A stretch of DNA of 17,931 bases, taken from the NCBI GenBank assembly GCA_007116685.1, contig SKIC01000223.1, forward strand, positions 1 to 17,931, in the 5' to 3' direction. A program made the position numbers and the translations under genes. Under the pieces are notes generated by a model. It worked only from the letters and a program-made list of their open reading frames with translations. It did not search any database and was not told where the DNA came from. This document shows, piece after piece, positions 1-9,000 of this stretch (its first letter is position 1; every line of letters begins with the position of its first letter). The stretch is from Balneolales bacterium (GTDB lineage: Bacteria; Bacteroidota; Rhodothermia; Balneolales; Natronogracilivirgulaceae).

Positions 1-1436
1 GGACGTCCTCCCCAATGCGCCTGGAAAGACTGCATCATCTGATTTACAATTTGAGGATTCAAATGATTTAAGAAGCCGTTTCCACCTACCTGATCAGCCT
101 GCTGATATGCTTCATCAGCATCAATAACAACCATACTACCGGATTGACGCGCCTCTCTGGCTTGTCGTTCTAATTCTTTCAATTTCCGCTCTCTAACCAC
201 ATTAATTACAGAGTCTAATTCCATTTCAGATAAGGAACCAAGCCAAAGCAACGAATCCTGATGGGCAGATTCTTTTGACAGACGAGCAAATTCACCGAAA
301 GAGCGAGATAGCAAAGAGGCATCAAACCTTTCGGGCATTCTGTTTAAATCACTAACAGCACGAGAAGACGAATCGTAATACGCTGCAGCTAATGAGAAAT
401 CCTGATAATGGATTCTGTAAATCTCTGCTAATCCATAATAGGTTTTGGCACGTCCTTCACGAGTAGGCTGAGAAAATGTTCTGCGAAGAAGGGTTTTATA
501 GATATTTTCGGCATCAGCAAAATTACCGCTAGCCTGTAATGTCCGAGCCTGTTCAAATTCAATATTTCCAAGAAACTCGAAGAATTTATCATTTCTAGCC
601 ATTCTGCGGAAGTGATTGTATGCCCATTCGTAATCACCCATATTCCGCGCCATCACGCCCATCTTATTCGTAGCATGATATACTAGATAGAATTCCATAT
701 TAGAGCGGCTGGTAGCTACTCTGTAGGCATCAAAAGCTTCTTCATATCTGCCTAAACGCTCTAATAATTGGCCATGAAGAAAGTTACCTCTAAAACGTAA
801 CACATTGCCGGACACATTGGGCAGCGCTTCAGCCAAAGTGGATTCAGCAAGCTCCCATCTTTCTTGCTTAATATAAAGTTGCGCTAAAACTAACTGCACT
901 TCAGCAAGAATAGCTGATTCCCATTGCAAGTCAGAATTGACTAGCTGTGTATTGAGATAATTTATTCCCGCATTAGCCTCATTCATCTCAAGAAAAACAC
1001 GTCCTCGCCATAAAACAGCCAATTGCTGGCGTTGTGGAGTTAAGGCATTATTGTATAGTTCTATAAACTTTTGATCAGCCGAGAAATACTGTTGCTGGTA
1101 AAAATAGCTTTTACCTATTAATTCAATCGCATTATCAACCCAACGAGAGGTATTATGCTCGCGAAGAATATCAGCGCTGGTCAATATAACTTGTTCAAAA
1201 TCTTGCTGAGCAACTCTGGGAGGCGTTCTATGAATACGGATGGGGCGTTCCGGATTTATCTGCTCACGGGCAACTTGCCTTTGTACTTGTTCTTCAGCGC
1301 TGTTGAATAATGTTATCGCATTATAATACGTGTTGAAATAAGCATTAAAATCCGCCCAACCACTACGCAGCGTAGTCCCACAGCCTGTTATAAACAGAAC
1401 GAGTATTAAAATTATTAATGGGCGGATGCTTTGCAT
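1..1436 (-). CDS. TPR lipoprotein, PorW/SprE-like (partial, C-terminus outside window)
   Basis: The frame is open from an ATG at 1436 to the window edge, giving 478 complete codons without a stop. The product starts with a lipoprotein signal peptide (hydrophobic core, lipobox ITGC, Cys19), so it should be anchored in the envelope facing the periplasm. An aromatic/Asn-rich motif follows (FNAYFNTYYNA, residues 30-40), then helical tetratricopeptide-type repeats over roughly residues 100-350 and a charged helix near 420-440. The last visible stretch (residues 454-478) contains GFLNHLNP and ends HWGGR, with the next codon fixed as Pro by its first two bases. This N-terminal YN-type motif plus a late NP...F...WG.RP motif is what I recall from PorW/SprE, TPR lipoproteins needed for type IX secretion. 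The family call is recall, not a search. It starts 8 bases after the pyruvate kinase stop, so cotranscription is likely. Confidence 0.75.
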   Translation of the reverse strand, partial: MQSIRPLIILILVLFITGCGTTLRSGWADFNAYFNTYYNAITLFNSAEEQVQRQVAREQINPERPIRIHRTPPRVAQQDFEQVILTSADILREHNTSRWVDNAIELIGKSYFYQQQYFSADQKFIELYNNALTPQRQQLAVLWRGRVFLEMNEANAGINYLNTQLVNSDLQWESAILAEVQLVLAQLYIKQERWELAESTLAEALPNVSGNVLRFRGNFLHGQLLERLGRYEEAFDAYRVATSRSNMEFYLVYHATNKMGVMARNMGDYEWAYNHFRRMARNDKFFEFLGNIEFEQARTLQASGNFADAENIYKTLLRRTFSQPTREGRAKTYYGLAEIYRIHYQDFSLAAAYYDSSSRAVSDLNRMPERFDASLLSRSFGEFARLSKESAHQDSLLWLGSLSEMELDSVINVVRERKLKELERQAREARQSGSMVVIDADEAYQQADQVGGNGFLNHLNPQIVNQMMQSFQAHWGGR

Positions 1437-1444
1437 TCCTAAAA

Positions 1445-2878
1445 TCAGGACACTTTACTCACTTTTAACATATTCGTATGACCGCGTTTTGCGATTGGCA
1501 TACCAGTAGCCAGAACCAGACGCTCTCCCGAACTTATAAGGCCAATATCTTTGAGATAATCCTCCATAACCTTAACGCTAGTATCGGTATCGAATAACTG
1601 GTCTAGCTTTACGGATGTAACACCCCAAACCAGATTTAACTGACGTTGGACTTCTTCACTTTCCGTGAAAGCTATAACGGGTATTTGAGGACGATATTTC
1701 GCAATACGACGAGCCGTTGTTCCTGAGTGTGTGATTGTTGCAATAAGTTTTGCCTCAACCGCTTCAGCAATATTAATACAGGCATAACTAAGCGATTCTA
1801 CTACCTGTTTTTCTTTCCATTCCGGCTTAATAAACTTCATATTTTGGTAAATAGAACTCGTCTGCGATTCAATATTGCGACAAATTTTATCTAAGGTACG
1901 AACGGCTTCCATCGGATATTTACCGGCTGCTGATTCCCCTGAAAGCATTACGGCGTCAGTTCCATCCAATACGGCATTAGCCACATCTGAGCTCTCTGCA
2001 CGTGTTGGTCTAGGGTTATTAATCATAGATTCCAACATCTGGGTTGCTGTAATTACAGGCTTCCCGACCATGCGCGCTTTTTTGATAATACGTTTTTGTA
2101 ATAAAGGTACTTTCTCACTCGCTACCTCTATCCCCAAATCGCCACGTGCAACCATAATACCATCAGATTCCTGAATGATATCTTCAATTTCTTCTATGGC
2201 TTCAGGTTTTTCAATTTTAGCAATAATTCCGGCATTACTACCTCGGGCTCTTACTTTAGATATGATTTCTTGTACATCTTCCGAGCGACGCACAAAAGAC
2301 AAGGCTACATAATCAACGCCCATTTTAGTACCAAAATCTAAATCAGCTACATCTTTCTCTGTAATAGAAGATATAGAAAGATTAACATTTGGAAGGTTTA
2401 CGCCTTTGCGAGGTTTTAAAAATCCGCCTACAACCACTCGCGCTTTAATTTCACCCTGATCTATTTTAACAATACGAAACTCTAAAAGACCATCATCAAG
2501 CAGAATAACGTCACCTTCTTTAGCATCTTTGGCTAAATGGGGATAATCTATTGGGATTGTTGTAGCATCTCCAATTATTTCGTCAGGTGTAAGGGTTATA
2601 TAACTCCCGGTCTCAATAAGCTGACCACCATCTTTCATCTGTCCAACACGGATTTTTGGGCCTTGCAAGTCCATCATAATTGGCAGACCAACATTATGTT
2701 TCTTAGCAACGGCTCTGAGCGCTTCTATTACTTTTCTATGATCTTCGTGGCTACCATGAGACAGATTCAATCTGGCCATGTTCATCCCATTTAATAATAG
2801 TTCTTCAATCTTCTCAGGGGTATTTGTAGCCGGACCTATCGTACAAACAATTTTCGTACGTCTTTCATTAAAGCGCAT
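1445..2878 (-). CDS. pyk: Pyruvate kinase
   Basis: Converts phosphoenolpyruvate and ADP to pyruvate and ATP, the last step of glycolysis, in the cytoplasm. The 477-residue length is normal for a bacterial pyruvate kinase. The N-terminus TKIVCTIGPA is the family opening; RLNLSHG (residues 36-42) and DLQGPKIR (70-77) follow. The signature IAKIEKPEAIEEI holds the catalytic Lys221 and metal ligand Glu223; RGDLG gives the second metal ligand Asp247; ATQMLES holds the active-site Thr279; a B domain lies between about residues 75 and 170. All expected active-site residues are present, so the gene looks functional. The ATG at 2878 is the only start giving the conserved N-terminus. It has a 324-base untranslated region upstream and is followed closely by the TPR lipoprotein gene. 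I could not judge potassium dependence from the residues near 85-90. Confidence 0.97.
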   Translation of the reverse strand: MRFNERRTKIVCTIGPATNTPEKIEELLLNGMNMARLNLSHGSHEDHRKVIEALRAVAKKHNVGLPIMMDLQGPKIRVGQMKDGGQLIETGSYITLTPDEIIGDATTIPIDYPHLAKDAKEGDVILLDDGLLEFRIVKIDQGEIKARVVVGGFLKPRKGVNLPNVNLSISSITEKDVADLDFGTKMGVDYVALSFVRRSEDVQEIISKVRARGSNAGIIAKIEKPEAIEEIEDIIQESDGIMVARGDLGIEVASEKVPLLQKRIIKKARMVGKPVITATQMLESMINNPRPTRAESSDVANAVLDGTDAVMLSGESAAGKYPMEAVRTLDKICRNIESQTSSIYQNMKFIKPEWKEKQVVESLSYACINIAEAVEAKLIATITHSGTTARRIAKYRPQIPVIAFTESEEVQRQLNLVWGVTSVKLDQLFDTDTSVKVMEDYLKDIGLISSGERLVLATGMPIAKRGHTNMLKVSKVS

Positions 2879-3202
2879 AAATGTGTTGTGTTTCGTTTTT
2901 CGTAATTAATTTTATCTGCGCAAGATACGTAGAATGCAATTAAGTCTGAATACGAATTACGAATACGGAGATTAGATTCTGTACTTTTGAAACATAACCG
3001 AGTATTCAGATTGGTCTATCTTCTCTATTTGAATCTCTTAATCTCAAAAAATGCTCTAAAAAAGTATGACTTTATATCCAGAACTTTCGTTTTGGGATGT
3101 TTACCTGAGAGCAAATATTTCTTTGCAAAAGTAATACTCTCAGCCATTACATGAATCAGGAACACTCTATGGCTAGTAATCTGCGCTATTTAGAAAGACC
3201 TT
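2879..3202. other. Intergenic region upstream of pyk
   Basis: This is a 324-base stretch without a coding region I can support. On the minus strand it holds a TACTTTTG match to the Bacteroidota -7 element (plus positions 3126-3133), but no good TTTG lies 17-21 bases before it, so I do not call a promoter. Near 2948-2967 there is a small cluster of related heptads (GAATACG, AATTACG, AATACGG). A nested inverted repeat spans 3106-3142: TGAGA plus GCAAA pair with TTTGC plus TCTCA, with an 11-base bulge on one arm. It has no T-tract on the minus-strand side, so a terminator for the lipoprotein gene at 3203 is not convincing. The pyk promoter is probably in here. Confidence 0.5.
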
Positions 3203-3871
3203 TTAATTCTCTCTGAAATTCTCAGCAAAAAAGGAAACTTCGATATTATTCAAAAACAATGAATCTATACGAGCTTTGTCTTCAGAAGTGGGTTCAAGCA
3301 AGGTTTGAAATGGAATTTCTCTAATAAAATTATCCAGTATAAACCGTTTCTGAATGGTCAATGTTTCTAAAGAATTTGTCAGTATGACGTTCTCTATGTC
3401 AAAATTGTAAGACTGCTCTGCTAAAGAACGATAGACAAATTCTTCTCCATTTACAGTTCCTTTAAAAACAAATGAATATTGTTCATCACCTACTACGAAA
3501 TCTGTGTCGTTAATAGTCTCATTTGATCGGTAAGGGCCCTTTTGAAATAAATATAATTCAGGATTATCAAAAGGAACTGCTGAAGGTGTAAATAATACAA
3601 CTATGGGCTCATTCATATTTCTCGTGTAACGAAAAATTGCAGTTCTTAAACTTTCAAGACCTTTGTCTTCTTCGGCCTCAATAACTACGCGATTAACTAA
3701 AAATTTAATTTCGTCAACTCTCAGAGTATCCTGGTCTTGAGTGAAACTTGACCTGATATCATCAATCCAAAAACCTAAGTGGATATATCTTTGCTCTGAA
3801 AATTTATCGTAATCAACACAGGATGAAATCAGAAATAGAACAGAAAATAATAGTGGTATGAAAAGACGCAT
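3203..3871 (-). CDS. Uncharacterised lipoprotein
   Basis: A 222-residue protein with a clear lipoprotein signal peptide (MRLFIPLLFSVLFLISSC, lipobox ISSC, Cys18). It is followed by Asp at +2 after Val-free spacing (CVDYD), so the final membrane location cannot be settled from this. I do not recognise a named domain. The mature part reads as mostly short beta strands: DTLRVDEIKFLVNRVVIE (about residues 48-65) is followed by strand-like segments and a charged C-terminal tail. That opening resembles periplasmic beta-sandwich lipoproteins whose first strands carry V.i..i.f...+v.i patterns, but this is only an impression. It stands alone: a strong terminator and a candidate promoter separate it from the SusCD operon upstream, and 324 bases separate it from pyk downstream. 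Confidence 0.8.
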   Translation of the reverse strand: MRLFIPLLFSVLFLISSCVDYDKFSEQRYIHLGFWIDDIRSSFTQDQDTLRVDEIKFLVNRVVIEAEEDKGLESLRTAIFRYTRNMNEPIVVLFTPSAVPFDNPELYLFQKGPYRSNETINDTDFVVGDEQYSFVFKGTVNGEEFVYRSLAEQSYNFDIENVILTNSLETLTIQKRFILDNFIREIPFQTLLEPTSEDKARIDSLFLNNIEVSFFAENFREN

Positions 3872-3899
3872 GCTTAATTGTATTTAGAAAATTGTGTCA

Positions 3900-3930
3900 C
3901 AAAAATAAGTGTAAATAACGCTCAAGGAAA
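3900..3930 (-). promoter_or_regulatory. Candidate Bacteroidota-type promoter for the lone lipoprotein gene
   Basis: On the minus strand TTTC, a 19-base spacer and TATTTTTG occur in order. The second element is an exact match to the Bacteroidota -7 consensus TAnnTTTG, and the first matches TTTG at three of four positions. Transcription would start near 3892, about 20 bases before the ATG at 3871. The site sits immediately after the terminator of the preceding operon, which is where a new promoter is needed. Confidence 0.45.
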
Positions 3931-3941
3931 GTTCATCGTAT

Positions 3942-3974
3942 AAAAAAAGGGAGCAAATCGAAATTTGCTCCCTT
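3942..3974 (-). terminator. Rho-independent terminator of the susC-susD-lipoprotein operon
   Basis: A perfect 10-base-pair stem (GGGAGCAAAT with ATTTGCTCCC, extended by two A-T pairs) encloses a TTCG tetraloop on the minus strand. It is followed by a run of T that continues out of the stem (A-run at 3942-3948 on the plus strand). It starts about 27 bases after the stop codon at 4001. On the plus strand the following sequence is not a clean T-run, so the hairpin acts mainly for minus-strand transcription. Confidence 0.93.
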
Positions 3975-4000
3975 AATAATTAAGCTAGAAATGATTTCGC

Positions 4001-4453
4001 TTAAGGGCGAATAATCACTCTTGCTTGCTTCAAGTTTTCTGAAGCCTCAACATCTCCGGAAGCACCGGTAATGTTTAGAAATAAATCTACTTCACCTGAA
4101 GATATTGAACCTTCAATCAAGTTTACAGGTACATTAACTATACTCGTATTAGGAGCAATTGTTACTGTAGTTGAAGGTAAAGTAAAGTGAGTTCCAGAAA
4201 CGGCAGTGCTAGAACCATCAACAGCGATAGTAACTTCAACTGCTGATGATCTTTGCTCGCCGATTAACTGTACTTCTAGTGCCACATTATCTTGTGACAC
4301 ACGCCCTACTTGTTGTAGTGGGAAAAATGCCACTACGGTAGGACCTTCATATACTGCTTCTGTATCTCCTGTATCGAACAATGAATCACAACCGGCAAAA
4401 ACCATTGGAATCATAGCCAACAAGAGAAAGTATGTTGCTTTTAAGTTTTTCAT
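4001..4453 (-). CDS. Small Calx-beta/DUF4843-like lipoprotein of the SusCD operon
   Basis: A 150-residue lipoprotein with lipobox FAGC (Cys22) followed by an acidic linker (CDSLFDTGDTEA). Acidic residues after the cysteine are common in lipoproteins exported to the cell surface in Bacteroidota. The mature part is one beta-sandwich-like domain: the segments AVSGTHFTLP and TVTIAPNTSIVNVPVNLIEG (about residues 85-115) follow the pattern of Calx-beta and related domains (G-T-x-F/Y followed by TVTI and N-V-P-V). It starts 17 bases after the susD stop and ends just before a strong terminator, so it is the last gene of a three-gene operon. Extra lipoproteins encoded beside SusCD often bind the same substrate at the surface; that role is inferred here. 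The exact domain name needs a profile search. Confidence 0.8.
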   Translation of the reverse strand: MKNLKATYFLLLAMIPMVFAGCDSLFDTGDTEAVYEGPTVVAFFPLQQVGRVSQDNVALEVQLIGEQRSSAVEVTIAVDGSSTAVSGTHFTLPSTTVTIAPNTSIVNVPVNLIEGSISSGEVDLFLNITGASGDVEASENLKQARVIIRP

Positions 4454-4470
4454 AAGATATACGTACTCTA

Positions 4471-6054
4471 TTAGTTATAACCTGGGTTTTGCAAGATAAG
4501 TGGATTTTGCCCAACAACTGACTCAGGAATTGGCGCAAGCATTCTATAGCTGTCTGGTCTGAATTTATCATCACCAGCTGCATTTGGAATGGTTCTACCA
4601 AGACGCTTTAGATCCCAGAATCTGTGACCTTCTACGAATAGTTCTCTCATTCTTTCTTCAAGAACTTCGTCTTCCCAAGCTGTCAAATTAGCAAAATCGC
4701 CAGCAGCAACAGGAGCCAAGCCACGAGCTTCACGAAGTGTATTCAAAGCAGTTACTGCAGGGCCAGAAACGTTTCCATCTCTTTTAGCAGCAGCTTCAGC
4801 TTGAATCAAATACAATTCAGCAATTCTCATATAAGGAATGTTATCCGACATGTTACCATTTCTTCCCAACCACTTTGTAGAACTCAAACCAAGGTCATTA
4901 GCTGCTAAGCAGTCGTTAACAAAGTTGGTAGGAGGTGATTGTTGGTCATTCTGACATGGACGGAACCATCCACCATCATATAATGGGAGGTTGTTGGCAT
5001 CTTCATCAATAACGATTTCGCCATCGTCATCACGAACGAAATCACCTAAACGATAGTCATTTGCATCAAACAAGTCCATCAAACGTTGCGTTGGAACCTG
5101 AGCTACCCACTGTGTAGAGGTATAAGCAGCAAGTCCGTTATTAACATTTGAACCAGCAATTGCTTCTGTTTGTGGATTTAATGACAGGTAAAACAATGCT
5201 TCTGGTTGATTAGGAGCAAATACATTAGCAACTGCATCAGGAGTATCTGCTAGGCTTAAACCTGCGTTACTTAGAGCATTTGCAGCATGATTATAGGCAT
5301 CAGCCCACTCACCGGCATATAGAGAAACACGAGCCATTAAACCATCAACGAATGATTCGGTAATAACAGTTCTGTCAGCATTTCTGCCATCTAGTAGAGT
5401 TTTAGCTTCAGCTAAATCACTCATGATTTGAGCATATACCTCGGTTACTGTTGCTCTTTCTCTATCGTCAGCATCGCTAACATCAAGAGTAGCATCAGTT
5501 CTCAATACGATACCCAAATTCCAGTTAGGAGCATCCGGGTTCATGTTGAACATCCCAGGCTCATAACCATAAGCTCTAACAGCAGTGTGTTTAGCTAGTG
5601 CACGTATTGCAAGAGCTTCACCTTTGTATTGATCCAATAAAGCATCGGAAACAACACCTGGTTGAACTGCATTGATTATAATGTTTGCATCTTTAATGAT
5701 ACCATAAGTTTCAATTGCAATTGAACCGGCAGAGCCAGCCCAGGTACCAAGATGAGTTCTTCCACCATCGCCGTCCACAGCATTTACTAATGCATCAAAA
5801 CGGCTGGAGTTTGCTTTATTCGTTGTTTCATCAGTAAAAGCACTTGGCCCAACAAAGTATTGAGTTGTATAACCAAAACTTCTTCTGATTTTAGAGTACA
5901 TAGAGGCACGCAATGCGTTAACCCCATCCGGAGTACTTACTACTGCTTCACCTGAAATAGATGTAGCAGGGTCTACGCTTTCTAACCAGTCATTACATCC
6001 TGTATAAAACAAGGCAATGACTAGTATTGCGAGTAGTTTTTTAAAATTTTTCAT
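4471..6054 (-). CDS. SusD/RagB family nutrient-binding outer membrane lipoprotein
   Basis: A 527-residue lipoprotein (lipobox YTGC, Cys20) that should form the surface lid over the SusC barrel and bind the substrate before import. Family features are clear: the mature N-terminus NDWLESVDPATSIS; TPR-like helices with ALAIRALAKHTAVRAYG (about residues 145-162); AELYLIQAEAAAKRDG near 410-425; and the C-terminal ERMRELFVEGHRFWDLKR (about 467-484) followed by LAPIPESVV and a final QNPGY. The length is normal for the family. It follows its SusC partner by 19 bases and precedes a small lipoprotein by 17 bases. The C-terminal half is typical; the middle (residues 270-400), where ligand specificity usually lies, gives no hint of the substrate. 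Confidence 0.95.
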   Translation of the reverse strand: MKNFKKLLAILVIALFYTGCNDWLESVDPATSISGEAVVSTPDGVNALRASMYSKIRRSFGYTTQYFVGPSAFTDETTNKANSSRFDALVNAVDGDGGRTHLGTWAGSAGSIAIETYGIIKDANIIINAVQPGVVSDALLDQYKGEALAIRALAKHTAVRAYGYEPGMFNMNPDAPNWNLGIVLRTDATLDVSDADDRERATVTEVYAQIMSDLAEAKTLLDGRNADRTVITESFVDGLMARVSLYAGEWADAYNHAANALSNAGLSLADTPDAVANVFAPNQPEALFYLSLNPQTEAIAGSNVNNGLAAYTSTQWVAQVPTQRLMDLFDANDYRLGDFVRDDDGEIVIDEDANNLPLYDGGWFRPCQNDQQSPPTNFVNDCLAANDLGLSSTKWLGRNGNMSDNIPYMRIAELYLIQAEAAAKRDGNVSGPAVTALNTLREARGLAPVAAGDFANLTAWEDEVLEERMRELFVEGHRFWDLKRLGRTIPNAAGDDKFRPDSYRMLAPIPESVVGQNPLILQNPGYN

Positions 6055-6073
6055 TGTCTACAATCTTTTCTGG

Positions 6074-9000
6074 TTAGAACTGAATTTCAATACCGCCATT
6101 GATCTGACGCGCAGTTGGGTATGATGCAGCTGTAAAGTTGCCGAAGATATCGATAGTATTGAATGCAACTTCAGGATCATAGTATGGCCATGCGGTCCAG
6201 GTCATCAAGTTTACACCTGATACAAACAATCGCAGATTGTTAACACCAATGCGGTTAGCTAATGCTCTAGGTGCATCATAGCTGAAAGATACGTTCTTCA
6301 AGCGGATATAACTTGCATTGTAGAATGCATGTGTACCAACTGTAGTACGGAAATCAGCAGTTTCTGCATATTGAGCACCAGTAATTACAGCGTGAGGCAC
6401 GTAAGTCATATCGCCAGGATTTTGCCATCTGTCAAGAGTATGATCATCCAGGTTCATAGTGAACTGAGGCTGACGTACGAAGTACCAGTCAGTTCCTCCC
6501 ATAGCCCACTGTCCAAAGCTGAACTGGAAGAATGCATCAAGAGTAAAACCACGGTAGCTTAAAGTATTACCAAAACCACCAACTTGGTTAGCCTGACCAT
6601 CTTCATAATAAATACGATCATCAACTCCAGGAGTGTATGTGATGTTACCATCGATGTCGTACCACATTGGGCGACCATCAGCAGGGTTAACACCAGCATA
6701 ACGAGCAGCAAAAATCTGACCAATAGGACGACCTTCTTCTAATTGCTCCCAGATACTGTTAGGGTTGATAGTCTCACCGTTTGGTAGTTCAAGAATTTCA
6801 TTTCTCATGAAAGAGATGTTGAAACGTGAGCTCCAAACGAAGTTAGTAGTATTAACATTTACGCTATTGATTTCGAACTCAATACCTTCGTTACGAACAG
6901 AACCTACGTTCTCAGTGATAGATAAGAATCCACTATCTGAAGGAAGGTTTCTCGCAAAAAGAAGGTCTTTGTTATCTTTCTGGTAAATATCAATAGCAGT
7001 AGAGATACGGCCATCTAGGAAAGACAAGTCGAAACCAATGTTAATTTCTTGTGCTTCTTCCCAACCAAGGTTTACGTTAGCAAGCTGCGTTGGAGTTAAG
7101 GCAGTAGCACCAAGGTAAGAACCTACAGCAGAGTAAAGACCTCTGGAAGCAAAGTTACCAATAGCAGCATTACCGGTTAAACCAAAGCCCGCACGGACTC
7201 TGAACTCATCGATAACATCAACAGTCCAGAAATCTTCTTCAGAAACTCTCCAGGAACCCGAAATAGCCGGGAAGAATCCCCATCTAGTATCAGCACCAAA
7301 TCGAGAATGACCATCATATCGAGCAATAAACGAGATGTAATATTTCTCATCAAAGTTGTACTTAAAGTTACCAAAGTAAGAACCTACGCGGAACTCGGTG
7401 AAAGTACCGGCAGCAGAAACTGCTTCAGAGCTAGCATTTAATACACCAAAGAATGTTCCAGGGAAGCCAATACCACGAGTAGATACTACTTCACTGTAGT
7501 TTCTTCTGTACTCAGTACCAATCAAACCAGACACATTATGAACATCGTTAAATGTTTGATTTGCATTAAATACAAGGTTGTGAGTGTGGTTGATTACTTC
7601 GCGGAATGCGTGGGATAGTGAACCACCATCACCTGGCTGGGCAATAATGTTGTCGTAACGACGGTCTTCTGTAGTACGGAAGTCTAAACCAGAAAGACCA
7701 CGAACTGATAACCAGTCGGTTAACTGGTAGCTAACATTAACATCACCAAAGATAGACCAAACAGTTACATCACGGTCTACCTCGTTAGCTGTTACTAATG
7801 GGTTAGCAGCTAAGCCGAAAGATGGGTGAGGCAAGTAGTTACCCTCATCATCTTGAGCGATGAAGAAAGGAGCAATAAAGTTAGCCTGTGAGGTAGGACA
7901 ATTAGTAAAGTTACCACCCTGGCAAATACCAAACTGGGTACTACGGCCAACGTTCATATTCAAGCTGGTGCTCAAGCGATCATTAACATTATGGCTTACG
8001 TTAGAACGAACGTTGAAACGTGTAAAACGATCACGGAAAACGTGTCCTTCAGTATCCTCGTAAGCACCTGACAAGAAGAATCTTGTTGTTTGATCACCAC
8101 CGGAAACAGAGATATTGTACTTTTGAGATACGCCAGTATCATAAATCTCGTCCTGCCAGCTTGTGTTAGCAAGATCTCTTCCTAATGGATCACCAAAAAG
8201 CGGGTTATCCGGATCAGTAATAGTACTACCAAAAGCATTTCTCATGGCACCTACGCGGTTTTCACGAGCAGTTGCGATAAAATCTTCGTTTCCACTTACT
8301 TGGCGAATACCTTGCTGGAAAGCACGCGCCTCACCGAGGTAATCTAAATATTCGTCTCTATCAAGATAATTAACTCCGATAGAAGTAGAACGAACACCAG
8401 TTTCAGCACGTGCAGTTACACGAGTAACACCGGTTGTAGAACCTCTTTTTGTGTTGATAATTACCACCCCAGCAGCAGCTTGTGAACCATAAATAGCCGC
8501 AGCAGCAGCATCTTTAAGGATTTCGATAGACTCGATATCGCTTGGGTTGATAGAGTTTAGTGGAGAAGTACTAGCTAGACCAGATGTATTCGAGAAAGAT
8601 ACAGGTACCCCATCGATTACATATAGTGGCTCAGTAGCTGAGTTAATAGAACCGTTACCACGTACTTGTACTCGGAAAGCACCACCAGGGTTACCAGATA
8701 CAGATGTGATATTCACACCGGCAGCACGGCCCTGAAGTAAACTCTCTACGTTCTGAAGAGGAACGTTTTCGATGTCTCTTGCGCGAACGGTTGAGATAGC
8801 ACCTGTAATCTCACGCTTGGTTTGAACTCCGTAACCCGAAATAACGAGTTCGTCCAATCCAATCATGTCTACAGATAACTCAAAGTTCACTGTTACGTTA
8901 GGTTGATTAACCTCAACGGAACGAGTAACTGTTTGATAACCTACGTATGTAACACGCAAAGTGTATGTGCCATACGCGAGATTCGAAATGGTGTATTCAC

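Noticed and set aside
2948..2967. Short heptad repeats as a CRISPR-like or iteron array
   Set aside because: Only three imperfect units over 20 bases, without spacers or an adjacent replication or Cas gene.
3106..3142. Inverted repeat as a terminator for the lone lipoprotein gene
   Set aside because: One arm has an 11-base bulge and there is no T-run after it on the minus strand.
4206..4499. Plus-strand frame of 97 codons over the small lipoprotein and susD end
   Set aside because: It is antisense to two well-supported genes and has no family features.
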